From Paramoeba atlantica (taxonomy: Eukaryota > Discosea): DNA of 64,000 nucleotides. Within the stretch, counting starts at the first letter, position 1; the number at the start of each line of letters is the position of its first letter. The translations under genes and the position numbers were made by a program. Shown here in pieces: positions 28,130 to 36,496 of the stretch. The notes beneath the pieces are model-generated. The model made no database searches and was not told the origin of the DNA. It saw nothing but the letters and a program-made list of their open reading frames with translations. The stretch spans positions 186,001-250,000 of the forward strand of contig CDRNVI010000011.1 of the NCBI GenBank assembly GCA_977017575.1, in the 5' to 3' direction.

Positions 28130-31100
28130 ATGGAGGTGCTGTTATACATGTACGATTTATCTCGTGGCACCGCCGCGTTGCTTAGCCAGTCCCTGATTGG
28201 GCATCACTTGGATGCGATCTGGCACACATCCATTGTTCTTGGGGGTATTGAATGCTATTTTGATGCGCACGAGGGGATTGTGCAAGGCCCTGCTGGAAAG
28301 ACTCGATTCGGGAAACCGCTTCGAATCCAAAGTTTGGGCATTACTACTCGATCTGTAGACGAATGGAACGTTTACGTACGGTGTCACACAATGTCACGAT
28401 TTCACAAAACAAAATATCACCTCCTGGAGAATAATTGTAACCACTACACTGAGGAAGCTACTTCTTATCTTGGCGTACAAAGTCTTCCAGCATGTGTCCG
28501 TGAAATGATGAATATTGTTCTTTCCACGCCATGGGTCCGAGCCTTTTTCGACTCGGCCAGTGCTTCGAACTCGTCTACAACCTCTGCAATAGGTAACATT
28601 AAAGTTGCTGAAGATACACATGACTGCAATAGTGTATTGAAAGAGGGAATTTCACCAATAGTATACGACGCAAACATGTTCATATCCAAAGTCAAGCAAA
28701 TTTTACAAGCGTCACCTGGGTCGCATGGCTTCATAATTGCAATGTCAGTTTGGCGGTCACTGGAAGGTTTTTTGGAGGAATTTCAAGATATAAATTACGG
28801 TGTTCTGCAAATTGGTAAGGAGTGGACGCACGTACAGAACGAGATTGTCGAAGCTTTGCTTTTGGTTGGCTTTACGAATGGACCAAATAACGAAAATACC
28901 TCTTGTTCACTTCGGTTTACGAAACTTGAAGGTACGCTGTCAATCCCAATGCTTATTTCCGCAGTCTCGGAAGAAATAATTCAAGAAGAACTAGAAGAAG
29001 CCTTGATGATTTCTGTCAGTGGCACCGTAAACGTGGACGCCAAAAATGATGTATCAGAAAGAACTTTACCAGAAAGCACTTTTGACATGGCTGTCGGAGG
29101 TCCAGTGAAAGCACGTTTGAAATTGAATGAAGCCCTGATATCAAAATCTTCGATAAACATCTTAAAACTTTCTATGAGCAGTGGAATCGATACTATGAAA
29201 GAGCTCATGGATTGGATTCCTCCTTCAGTTATTGCCAAGTCGCACGTCAAATTATTGCTTTCCACCCAGAGGACCTTAAAATGTTCCACTCATTCACAGG
29301 AAAGAGTTCTTGCTTCGAGTCGCACTCTCTTGTGTCACGATTGTCGTGGTGGCTACTTAGAATCCGACCGTTATCCTCAGGGTAAGGACATCACCTTATC
29401 TACAGAAAATCCTTTTCCCGGCTACTTATTTCGTCATTGGCAATGCATTGATACGTTTGTCTATTTTTCCCATCATCGCGTTACAATTCCCCCCGCTGTG
29501 TGGATCGATGTGGCTCACAGTAATTCAGTTCCTGTCTTGGGAACTTTCATAACCGAGTGGTCAGAAGGGGTTGATGAGTGCTCAAATTTCTTGAATAGCG
29601 AAGCAAACGTTGCTCATGTTGCAAGTCAATTGGCTAATATTGCGATGTATTACAACTTCGACGGATGGCTGGTGAACATAGAAAATCCTGTTTCTCCTAG
29701 AGGTGTAGAGCATCTCCTGCATTTTCTTTCCCTATTAACCGCAACTATGCATAGTTTGCATCCCGCAAGTCATGTTCTTTGGTACGACAGTGTCACAGTG
29801 CAAGGCAAATTACAATGGCAATCCTGTCTCAGTTCACTGAATAGTTCATTCTTTGAGCTTTGTGATGGCATTTTTACTGATTATCACTGGACGGAAGCTC
29901 ACTTGCAACACAGTATAAAAATGGCGGGAGAACTATCCCATAAAGTTTACGTGGGTATTGACATATTTTGTCGCAACTCCCCTCGTCAGAAGCCCTCAAT
30001 TGAACTCGTCGCAGAGTCTTATCGCGCGGTGACCGATACTAGATCCCTTTCGTCGGCACTTTTTGCGCCCGGTTGGACGTGGGAAACGAGTTCGGGGATG
30101 CAAATCAACTGTGATGGAAGTTCACAGGGAACCGGGTTTATTTCTCGCGACAATTTATTGTGGTCCACTTTGTTTCCTACACATGTAACACCTTGTATCA
30201 CAAGTCTTCCGTTTTCCACAAATTTCAACGCAGGATTCGGTATCCAAACTTGTCGTTTCGGCAGTCCTGTAGCTGAGGCACTCCCATGGCAGCATCTTTC
30301 ACAGCAAGAGTTGTGCCCTATAGGTGAAGACAAAAAAAATTCGGAAAAGGGGGCACCATACATAGAGTCACAACCCTGCATGAATCGAGCTTTTCATGGG
30401 GGGTGCAGTTGGGAGGGTAAATTGCACTATAACGATATCAGTTGTACTTTTTCAGAATCGGATTCCCCAAGGTTAGCAAAGACAACAATGTTTGGATGTT
30501 GCGTAAATTTGAAAAACTGTAAATGTAACAGTAGTGAAAGTGGTAATCTTATTGTTGAGGTCGTTTTTCATAAACCAACAACTTTAGCGTCTAATTGCGC
30601 TCTTTCGTTGGTTGTGCGTACTGATTGCGCAACACTGGTACAAGCAGACGAAACGCGTATTCCGGATGAAAGTTGCGTAACCGAATTGCTTTTTCCTTTC
30701 TCAGAGGACGCGAGATTTCATAATCACAAGGATTTACGGGAGTGTGAAGTTCATCTTCCGAGTACGATTGCGTCTAAATCCGTCTCTTGTGCTGACTATT
30801 TGTCATCGGAGTGGGATGTTTTGAACTTTTCTGTACCCATCAGTCACATAGTATCTGAGGGACATACTGTTCTAGACGGTATTAGCCTCGTGCTTATGGA
30901 ATCGTTCCCCCTTTCTACAAAGAATTCGCATGATTTCATAGAAATAGAAAAGGCCGCAGTAACCTTGGGTAGGCTTGCCCTTTGGATAGATGAGACAGGT
31001 GGCGCTAAAGAAGGCATATCATCTCCTAGTTATGAAACGACGGGTTTTTCGAAATCTCTGGTTAGGCACAATTCTTTGCGAAAGCCCGTTCTGAATTTAA

Positions 31101-31447
31101 GTTTGTTAAATTTCGTAGCACCTAACTTTCAAAATCTCTCTCACATCAATTTTATTCCCGGTATACGATACTATGAGGTGTGGATCCTAACACTAGAAGA
31201 TTTGAACGATTTTGTCTTTTCTTGTGATGAACACATTTTACTTGCAGATCTCGTTGTAAAGATAGGTGACAAGGAACACACTTTTCACTATGCAGGAAGG
31301 GCGTATCATACGTATTTTTCTTTAGCAAGTTGCATGTACCCGAGCATTCGAAACAAGCTTGATAACTGTAATCAAGTCATGTCTTTGCTCATTCCTTTTT
31401 CATATAACGATATCGAGCAAACACCTTGGTATTTTGCACAAGTATAG
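28130..31447 (+). CDS. PPPDE (DeSI-type) peptidase fused to a GH85 endo-beta-N-acetylglucosaminidase
   Basis: A single 1,105-aa frame. Residues 1-125 are a PPPDE/DeSI thiol peptidase: LYMYDLSRG, then IWHTSIVLGGIECYFD (His32) and LLENNCNHYTEEATSYL (Cys103), the expected His-Cys pair; such enzymes remove SUMO or ubiquitin. Residues about 180-290 are helical and vaguely like a PUB domain (VEALLLVGFTNG). Residues about 405-700 are a GH85 ENGase barrel: HWQCIDTFVYFSHHRVTIPP, VPVLGTFITEW, FDGWLVNIEN (catalytic Asn516 and Glu518), LWYDSVTVQGKLQWQ and FTDYHWTEAHL. The rest (700-1105) is beta-rich, as in other ENGase C-terminal regions. ENGase cuts the chitobiose core of N-glycans in the cytosol. No signal peptide is present, so a cytosolic deglycosylation/deubiquitination role is inferred. 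Confidence 0.85.
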   Translation: MEVLLYMYDLSRGTAALLSQSLIGHHLDAIWHTSIVLGGIECYFDAHEGIVQGPAGKTRFGKPLRIQSLGITTRSVDEWNVYVRCHTMSRFHKTKYHLLENNCNHYTEEATSYLGVQSLPACVREMMNIVLSTPWVRAFFDSASASNSSTTSAIGNIKVAEDTHDCNSVLKEGISPIVYDANMFISKVKQILQASPGSHGFIIAMSVWRSLEGFLEEFQDINYGVLQIGKEWTHVQNEIVEALLLVGFTNGPNNENTSCSLRFTKLEGTLSIPMLISAVSEEIIQEELEEALMISVSGTVNVDAKNDVSERTLPESTFDMAVGGPVKARLKLNEALISKSSINILKLSMSSGIDTMKELMDWIPPSVIAKSHVKLLLSTQRTLKCSTHSQERVLASSRTLLCHDCRGGYLESDRYPQGKDITLSTENPFPGYLFRHWQCIDTFVYFSHHRVTIPPAVWIDVAHSNSVPVLGTFITEWSEGVDECSNFLNSEANVAHVASQLANIAMYYNFDGWLVNIENPVSPRGVEHLLHFLSLLTATMHSLHPASHVLWYDSVTVQGKLQWQSCLSSLNSSFFELCDGIFTDYHWTEAHLQHSIKMAGELSHKVYVGIDIFCRNSPRQKPSIELVAESYRAVTDTRSLSSALFAPGWTWETSSGMQINCDGSSQGTGFISRDNLLWSTLFPTHVTPCITSLPFSTNFNAGFGIQTCRFGSPVAEALPWQHLSQQELCPIGEDKKNSEKGAPYIESQPCMNRAFHGGCSWEGKLHYNDISCTFSESDSPRLAKTTMFGCCVNLKNCKCNSSESGNLIVEVVFHKPTTLASNCALSLVVRTDCATLVQADETRIPDESCVTELLFPFSEDARFHNHKDLRECEVHLPSTIASKSVSCADYLSSEWDVLNFSVPISHIVSEGHTVLDGISLVLMESFPLSTKNSHDFIEIEKAAVTLGRLALWIDETGGAKEGISSPSYETTGFSKSLVRHNSLRKPVLNLSLLNFVAPNFQNLSHINFIPGIRYYEVWILTLEDLNDFVFSCDEHILLADLVVKIGDKEHTFHYAGRAYHTYFSLASCMYPSIRNKLDNCNQVMSLLIPFSYNDIEQTPWYFAQV

Positions 31448-31711
31448 AATTAAGATTTTTAGGCACCTTGGCAGGTGTAAGAATTTGTGTTTCAGGTTCA
31501 AGATCTCACTGTATCCTTTAATGGCAGATGATCTTTCTTTATTTTGTTTTATGCCTTCACCTTTCCCTTGTCTGTTCTTGTTTGTTTTGAAGTTTCGCAA
31601 GTCTTAGGTTTATCTTACTAACTACTAAAGCTTACTACTAAAAAATATATATCATATCTTACTTCTACTACTACAATAGATCCTATATAATAGTCCAATC
31701 TTTTTAATTTA

Positions 31712-32056
31712 ATGGTGCGTTTGTTCCAACGGGCAGTGATGACAGGGTTTCGCCGCAATCAAGCTAATCAATACAACGACCAACCGATACTTCATATCAA
31801 CGAAGTCAACAGTACTAAGGAGGCAAGGTGGTATGAGGGCAAGCGTGTGGCGTATGTCTATCGTGCTTTGAAGCGACGAAAGTGCTTTCGAAGCCGGCAG
31901 GTCCCCTCACGTCGGTCTCATATTCGCGTCATATGGGGCCGAGTCGTGAAGCCTCACGGAGGGAGTGGCGCCGTGCGTGCCCGATTTAACCCCAACCTAC
32001 CAAGTCAAGCAATCGGGAAGAAGTGCCGAGTCTACATGTTCCCAAGCCGAATTTAG
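31712..32056 (+). CDS. RPL35A: ribosomal protein eL33 (60S, L35A)
   Basis: The 114-aa product has the eL33 pattern: RAVMTGFRRNQANQYNDQPI, EARWYEGKRVAYVY, HIRVIWGRVVKPHGGSGAVR and FNPNLPSQAIGKKCRVYMFP. It is complete at both ends. An AT-rich leader with CTACTACTACAATAG precedes the ATG. Another 60S protein gene (uL5) follows after a gap of about 230 bp. Confidence 0.95.
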   Translation: MVRLFQRAVMTGFRRNQANQYNDQPILHINEVNSTKEARWYEGKRVAYVYRALKRRKCFRSRQVPSRRSHIRVIWGRVVKPHGGSGAVRARFNPNLPSQAIGKKCRVYMFPSRI

Positions 32057-32284
32057 AAAAGCGGATTATCTGTGTTTTAAGCTGGGTAAGACAGAAGTGT
32101 AAGAAGATTTTCCCATGACTATTTTTTCACATTCGATTTTAATGAAATGAAGGAAAATTTAAGCTTATCAAACAAAGCGTTTGCAAAAACTAGAGTTGAG
32201 CTAACAAGGGTTGGGCTCGGTTTAACTTCTCCTATCGTTTTAGCTTGTCTTACAGATAATTTGTCTTTACTCCCTTCATTTACT

Positions 32285-32872
32285 ATGGTGAAATCTTCGA
32301 AGGCATCGGAGAATCCGATGCGCCAAATCAAAATTGAAAAGCTCTGTATCAATATTGGTGTTGGGGAATCTGGTGACAAGCTTACAAAGGCTTCTCGCGT
32401 ACTTGAGCAGTTGTCGAGTCAAAAGCCCGTACACGCCAAATCGAAGAAAACCATTCGAAGCTTCAGCATTCGTCGAAACGAAAAAATTGCTGTGTACGCC
32501 ACAGTACGAGGCGAGCGTGCTCGGGAGATCTTAGAGCGCGGACTGAAAGTCAAGGAGTTCGAGCTCTATGCAGATAACTTTAGTAACGAGGGCACTTTTG
32601 GGTTTGGAATCAGCGAGCATATTGATTTGGGACTTAAGTACGACCCCAGCACAGGGATCTATGGAATGGACTTCCACGTAGTGTTGAAACGCCCAGGCAC
32701 TCGTGTCAGTCGTCGACGCCACGCCCCAGGGGTTGTTGGCTTGCACCACCGAGTAACGAAGAAAGAAGCGCAGGACTGGTTCAAAAAGGAGTTCGATGGC
32801 ATCCTCTTGAAGAACAAGCCTGTGTCGGAGCGACCCAAGAGCAACTGGAAAGGCAAAAAGGGGAAAAAATAA
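32285..32872 (+). CDS. RPL11: ribosomal protein uL5 (60S, L11)
   Basis: The 195-aa uL5 has [80 protein letters not shown] and [20 protein letters not shown]. It binds 5S rRNA. The frame is open back to ATG 32147, but the ATG at 32285 gives a normal N-terminus. A pyrimidine tract with AG (TTTTAGCTTGTCTTACAG, about 32236-32253) lies in between, so the upstream 46 codons are probably removed by splice-leader addition. The tail ends in a Lys-rich run. Confidence 0.95.
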   Translation: MVKSSKASENPMRQIKIEKLCINIGVGESGDKLTKASRVLEQLSSQKPVHAKSKKTIRSFSIRRNEKIAVYATVRGERAREILERGLKVKEFELYADNFSNEGTFGFGISEHIDLGLKYDPSTGIYGMDFHVVLKRPGTRVSRRRHAPGVVGLHHRVTKKEAQDWFKKEFDGILLKNKPVSERPKSNWKGKKGKK

Positions 32873-33101
32873 CCACTATGAAGGGAGTTAGTGTTAAGAT
32901 CAAGAATGTCGAAGTGTTGCAAAGTCTTCTTAGGATTTGATTAGGAAAATGTATTGTTTTTCAAATGGAAGAGAACACTAAACACGATACCATTATAAAT
33001 TGTTGACTAGCATTATTGGCTAGGACATTGGAATATTCCTTTTCAATGAGCATCGAGGTTCATAAGCAGATATTATTTTATCCTTTCGGTCACGGGGGCC
33101 A

Positions 33102-34517
33102 ATGATAATCTATATTTTATCTTATTCTTACTATTTGCATATGACTGACTTCAAGCAAACTGACAGAAACAGTGAGAGTGTTCGCACAGCAGCTTTCTAC
33201 TACGGAGCAGGTGACTTTCCTTTATCGCACGTCATATACGATATCAAGCACAAAATTGTGTCACAAGGTGTACGACTAAACAACCAACAACAGCGAATTC
33301 TTTCTCCACAGGATCGATATGTCGTTCTTGTTTCGCACAAAGGCAAAGCTTCTTGTCTTGAAATACGGGGAAATGAAGAAGAGGTTTTGCCTATCGCTTC
33401 TCAGTCGAAATTAGAGCTGACAAATGCTGAAAAAATATCATCCGATTTTCCTCACACGTTTGATAATTCTGCATGCTCCGAAGACTCAAGCTTTTGTGAT
33501 CTTGTGGATGTGCATACCTCGCACAGAAAAGTGGATATCCCGGGACCTATGGGTCATCTTTCCACTTTTCAATGGTTTATCAAAGAGTGTGTGGGTGATG
33601 CGTCATCGTTAACAGCACTTTACTTTAGTTCTCATGCCAAAGGTTTGCATCTTTTTATGGATGAGGGTGTACATGATGTGAGTCAGGCTCTGAGCATCCG
33701 TGATATTGCCGATACTCTGCGCGCACTTGGTCCTCTACCCCACCTAAATGCTATTTACTTTGATGCATGTTGCTTAGCTCATATTGAAGTACCAATGCTA
33801 TTCAACGGTATCTGCCCTTACAATGTTGCTTTTGAAACTTTCTGTCCATGGGAGGGGCTTATCTCATACGATAATATGGTACATGCATGTGCACAGGATA
33901 TTGCGCGACAACACATAGAGCGATATGAATCAAGAGAAATGCTTCCTGATGAAGACCCTTCCGATGTCTCAGTGCTTCGCACCGAATGGGATCCTTCAAT
34001 TTTCAAAGCTCTTCTTCAATTACTTGTTTCAAAGGATTTGTTTCAAGATATAAGGGCCAACCCTGAATATCCATATCATCAGAATCTTGACGATGACGAT
34101 CCACCCTTGTTTATACCTTTTTTTGAGGATAACTCAAAGAAGTTCTCCTTGGGAAACGAAATTGGTACTCAATTGGTTCTGTCACCTCCTTACGACTACG
34201 AAATAAGAGAATGTACAGAAAGTAATACCATACTACCCGACTCCTCCGGGCCGAGACCTCGGGGAGATAATCCAAACGTTAAATATATTTGCGTCCCTCC
34301 TCACGCGACTTATGATATTATATCTGCGTTATCAGACATACCTGCGCAAGACACACGCTATAACGACGCACAAATGTTAAAAAAACGTTTTGCAGAAAAA
34401 ATTATTTTTTATTTTCGTACATCACGTCATCACAAACTTCGAACCAATGGTGTGGCGATACGTCATAGCATCATGCACGACAAACTGTGTGCGGCTGGTG
34501 ATACCGTTTTCAAGTAA
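33102..34517 (+). CDS. clostripain-family (C11) cysteine peptidase, PNT1-like
   Basis: The 471-aa product has a C11 core: LSTFQWFIKECV, LTALYFSSHAKGLHLFMDEG (catalytic His about 178), IRDIADTLRALGPLPHLNAI and YFDACCLAHIEVPMLF (catalytic Cys223). This is the caspase-like His...DAC arrangement of clostripain. The T. brucei member PNT1 is required for kinetoplast replication, and eukaryotic C11 enzymes are otherwise rare. The protein has further Cys/His-rich positions, and the C-terminal 200 residues are unrecognised. ATG 33141 (MTDFKQTD) is a possible alternative start after a short hydrophobic leader. Mitochondrial localisation is inferred from the homology only. Confidence 0.72.
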   Translation: MIIYILSYSYYLHMTDFKQTDRNSESVRTAAFYYGAGDFPLSHVIYDIKHKIVSQGVRLNNQQQRILSPQDRYVVLVSHKGKASCLEIRGNEEEVLPIASQSKLELTNAEKISSDFPHTFDNSACSEDSSFCDLVDVHTSHRKVDIPGPMGHLSTFQWFIKECVGDASSLTALYFSSHAKGLHLFMDEGVHDVSQALSIRDIADTLRALGPLPHLNAIYFDACCLAHIEVPMLFNGICPYNVAFETFCPWEGLISYDNMVHACAQDIARQHIERYESREMLPDEDPSDVSVLRTEWDPSIFKALLQLLVSKDLFQDIRANPEYPYHQNLDDDDPPLFIPFFEDNSKKFSLGNEIGTQLVLSPPYDYEIRECTESNTILPDSSGPRPRGDNPNVKYICVPPHATYDIISALSDIPAQDTRYNDAQMLKKRFAEKIIFYFRTSRHHKLRTNGVAIRHSIMHDKLCAAGDTVFK

Positions 34518-34873
34518 ACGTCAGCGATGTTTGTAACCAGTCCGTTTTTAAGGCTTAAACAACTAAAATGCGAAAGGTTGCCGAAAGGTTCCTTCTTTGA
34601 CAACTCCGAAGCACGTACACATAAACCTGAGGTTTATGTGAGGTTACCTCTATTCTTATTTGATATTATTTCACGCTTGCGCCTTGTTTTCCGTTTAAGA
34701 GAGGGTGGATTATCATATCCAGTGCACCAAGTTATCATATCCAGTTCACCAAAAGTTTTTAGATTATCATATCCAGTGCACCAAAAGTATATTTTTACAA
34801 TTTCAATTTACATATCCAACTTACTTATTCAATTTAGACATTTCTATTACTCGATTTTTTTCCTTCCTTCGTC

Positions 34874-35672
34874 ATGACAAAGTATAAGCGGCTCAGTGAA
34901 GGAGAGAGACGCACAATACAAGAGATGTTCGAGGCGGGAGCCACGCGACGTGAGATCGGCACGGCTATCGGAAAATCACATAGCACCGTTAGCCTTGAGC
35001 TGGCCCGAAACGAAAAACGGGGTCGGCGGTACGAGGCCAGCCGTGCTCAGAGAGTATCCAAGAGACGCTTGGAAAGCAAGCCCGTGCGCCCTCGCATGAT
35101 CTCTGGGCCCGTGGAGCGCCACATCAAGAAGCGCTTAGGGCAGCTTCACAGTCCAGAACAGGTTGCCAACACTTTAGTTGTCGGGACGCAAGAGGCGTCG
35201 GTATGGGGATTGAGAAGCAGACCTCGTGGAAGGGCATAATCACTCAGGCTACATTTTGACTTTGTGTGAGCGGAAGAGCCGATTCCTCGTTCTGCGTGTT
35301 CTGCGATCGAAGCATGCCGAAGAAGTGGCGAATCAAATCATCAAGGGATTAAGAAAGTACAAAACTTTTACTATCACTTATGACAATGGAACGGAATGTA
35401 CAAAGCATGAAAGAGTGAATGAAAAACTGGGCTGTAAATCCATTTTCTGTGCCCCGTATCACTCGTGGGAAAAGGGGGCGGTGGAAAATTCAAATGGTCT
35501 TACCAACATTCGCCAATATCACAAGGTGAGTGAGTCGTTTGAGACACTGAGCCTCAAAGAGGTGAACAAGACAACCAAGAAGTTGAACAAACGGCCCAAC
35601 GGGCAAACCATTGAAGAATATACCAATCATTGTAGCATCGTACTAAACCCTGTTCCGGGATATTGTGCCTAG
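34874..35672 (+). pseudogene. IS30-like transposase, broken
   Basis: The first part (34874-35239) begins MTKYKRLSEGERRTIQEMFE and has the IS30 N-terminal HTH: EMFEAGATRREIGTAIGKSHSTVSLELARN. LHSPEQVANTL is the usual linker before the catalytic domain. The DDE-like part follows in another frame (35214-35672): EADLVEGHNHSGYILTLCER (first Asp), ITYDNGTECTKH (second Asp) and PYHSWEKGAVENSNGL (Glu), matching D-D-E of IS30. About 50 residues normally between linker and first Asp are missing, together with a frame change. The C-terminus runs into the nested insertion. All three catalytic residues survive, so decay looks recent. Confidence 0.75.
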
Positions 35673-36000
35673 AGCCAGTTATTGTGCAGGGGGGGCACAA
35701 TAAGTGGAAACGACCACTATTATTGTACCCCCCTCCAAGATATGGCGCCGCGAAGCGGCGCCTCACTTTTTTTGCGGGTTTTTTTTCTCATTTTCTCGGA
35801 ATTAACGTTGCTGGTTCAACAACGCACTCGTTAAATAGAACTATTTCTGCATATGAACATGTTTGTCCGTAAAAAAGGCGCCGTGAAGCGGCGCCAATTT
35901 TTTTTTACCCTTTTTTTGGTTTTTTCTAATATTTAGTTATTGTGCCTAGAGCCAGATATTGTGCCTAGAGCCAGTTATTGTGCAGGGGGGGCACAATAAC
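35661..36000. repeat. nested insertion with GGCGCC hairpins and TTATTGTGC palindromes
   Basis: The IS30 sequence is interrupted after CTAAACCCTGTTCCGGG (35643-35660) and the complement of that string reappears at 36001-36018. A 43-bp block starting ATATTGTGCCTAGAGCCAG occurs at 35661-35703 and again at 35958-36000. It includes the palindrome TTATTGTGC-AGGGGGG-GCACAATAA. Two near-identical hairpins, GGCGCCGCGAAGCGGCGCC (35742) and GGCGCCGTGAAGCGGCGCC (35877), are each followed by T-runs. No coding frame is present. The second hairpin and its poly-T flank resemble the element at 63224. Confidence 0.6.
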
Positions 36001-36122
36001 CCGGAACAGGGTTTAGGTTCATTTTTTTTTATTCTTGGTGCACTGGATATGAGAAAATGTTTGACACCTGGAACGGGATGTAATTTTCGCGTTTTTGGTG
36101 CACTGGATATGATAATCCAGGG

Positions 36123-36496
36123 AGTAATATTTTACTACTCATAGATCCCCCCTTAGGTATTCAAATCTTGTAGAGCATATTCTTGAATATTGAAGTCATG
36201 TGTTAACATGACTCCTGTCTTAATCGTGTCTTAATATAAATCATTTTTTTTTATTTACTGTCTCCCCAATTTACTATTGAGTGCTCTACCCCCCCCCCCT
36301 ATTTAGTGTTGAATTTTAGACTTGGCACGCACGTATGAGTAATCCTTTTTACCAAAGAATGGCCGTAATCACTTCACGCCCGTAATCATACCTATTGAAT
36401 GAATACCGATGCGTTGATCTATTTTCGTTTTCCTGGACATTAGCTTCATGCAACGCGAATTTTTACGATTTTCTTGGTCACTAATGTTCGACTCGA
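36123..36496. other. spacer, C-run tract
   Basis: No gene. A homopolymer of C (about 36288-36300) lies between CTATTGAGTGCTCTA and CTATTTAGTGTTGAA, possibly a decayed C-run element. ATTTTCGTTTTCCTGGACATTAG (about 36420-36443) may be the acceptor for the next gene. Confidence 0.3.

Larger units (their letters stand above)
34706..36119 (+). mobile_element. IS30-like DNA transposon, internally deleted and carrying a nested insertion
   Basis: The 1,414-bp element has perfect 25-bp terminal inverted repeats (34706-34730 and 36095-36119, beginning TGGATTATCATATCCAGTGC) flanked by a GGG duplication (34703-34705, 36120-36122). Two to three further copies of the TATCATATCCAGTGCACCAA motif lie just inside each end (about 34732, 34762, 36035) and are probable transposase-binding sites. 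Between them lie transposase parts (34874-35672) and, inside, an insertion at about 35661-36000. A TIR of this size with a 2-3 bp duplication fits the IS30 family. Because the termini are intact, it could be mobilised in trans by a complete copy elsewhere. Confidence 0.78.

Noticed and set aside
32147-32284. 46-codon N-terminal extension of uL5
   Set aside because: A good acceptor lies between the two ATGs and the downstream start gives the normal uL5 N-terminus.
34527-34877. 116-codon frame between the C11 peptidase and the transposase
   Set aside because: Runs through the IS30-like terminal and subterminal repeats, so it is a by-product of the element end.
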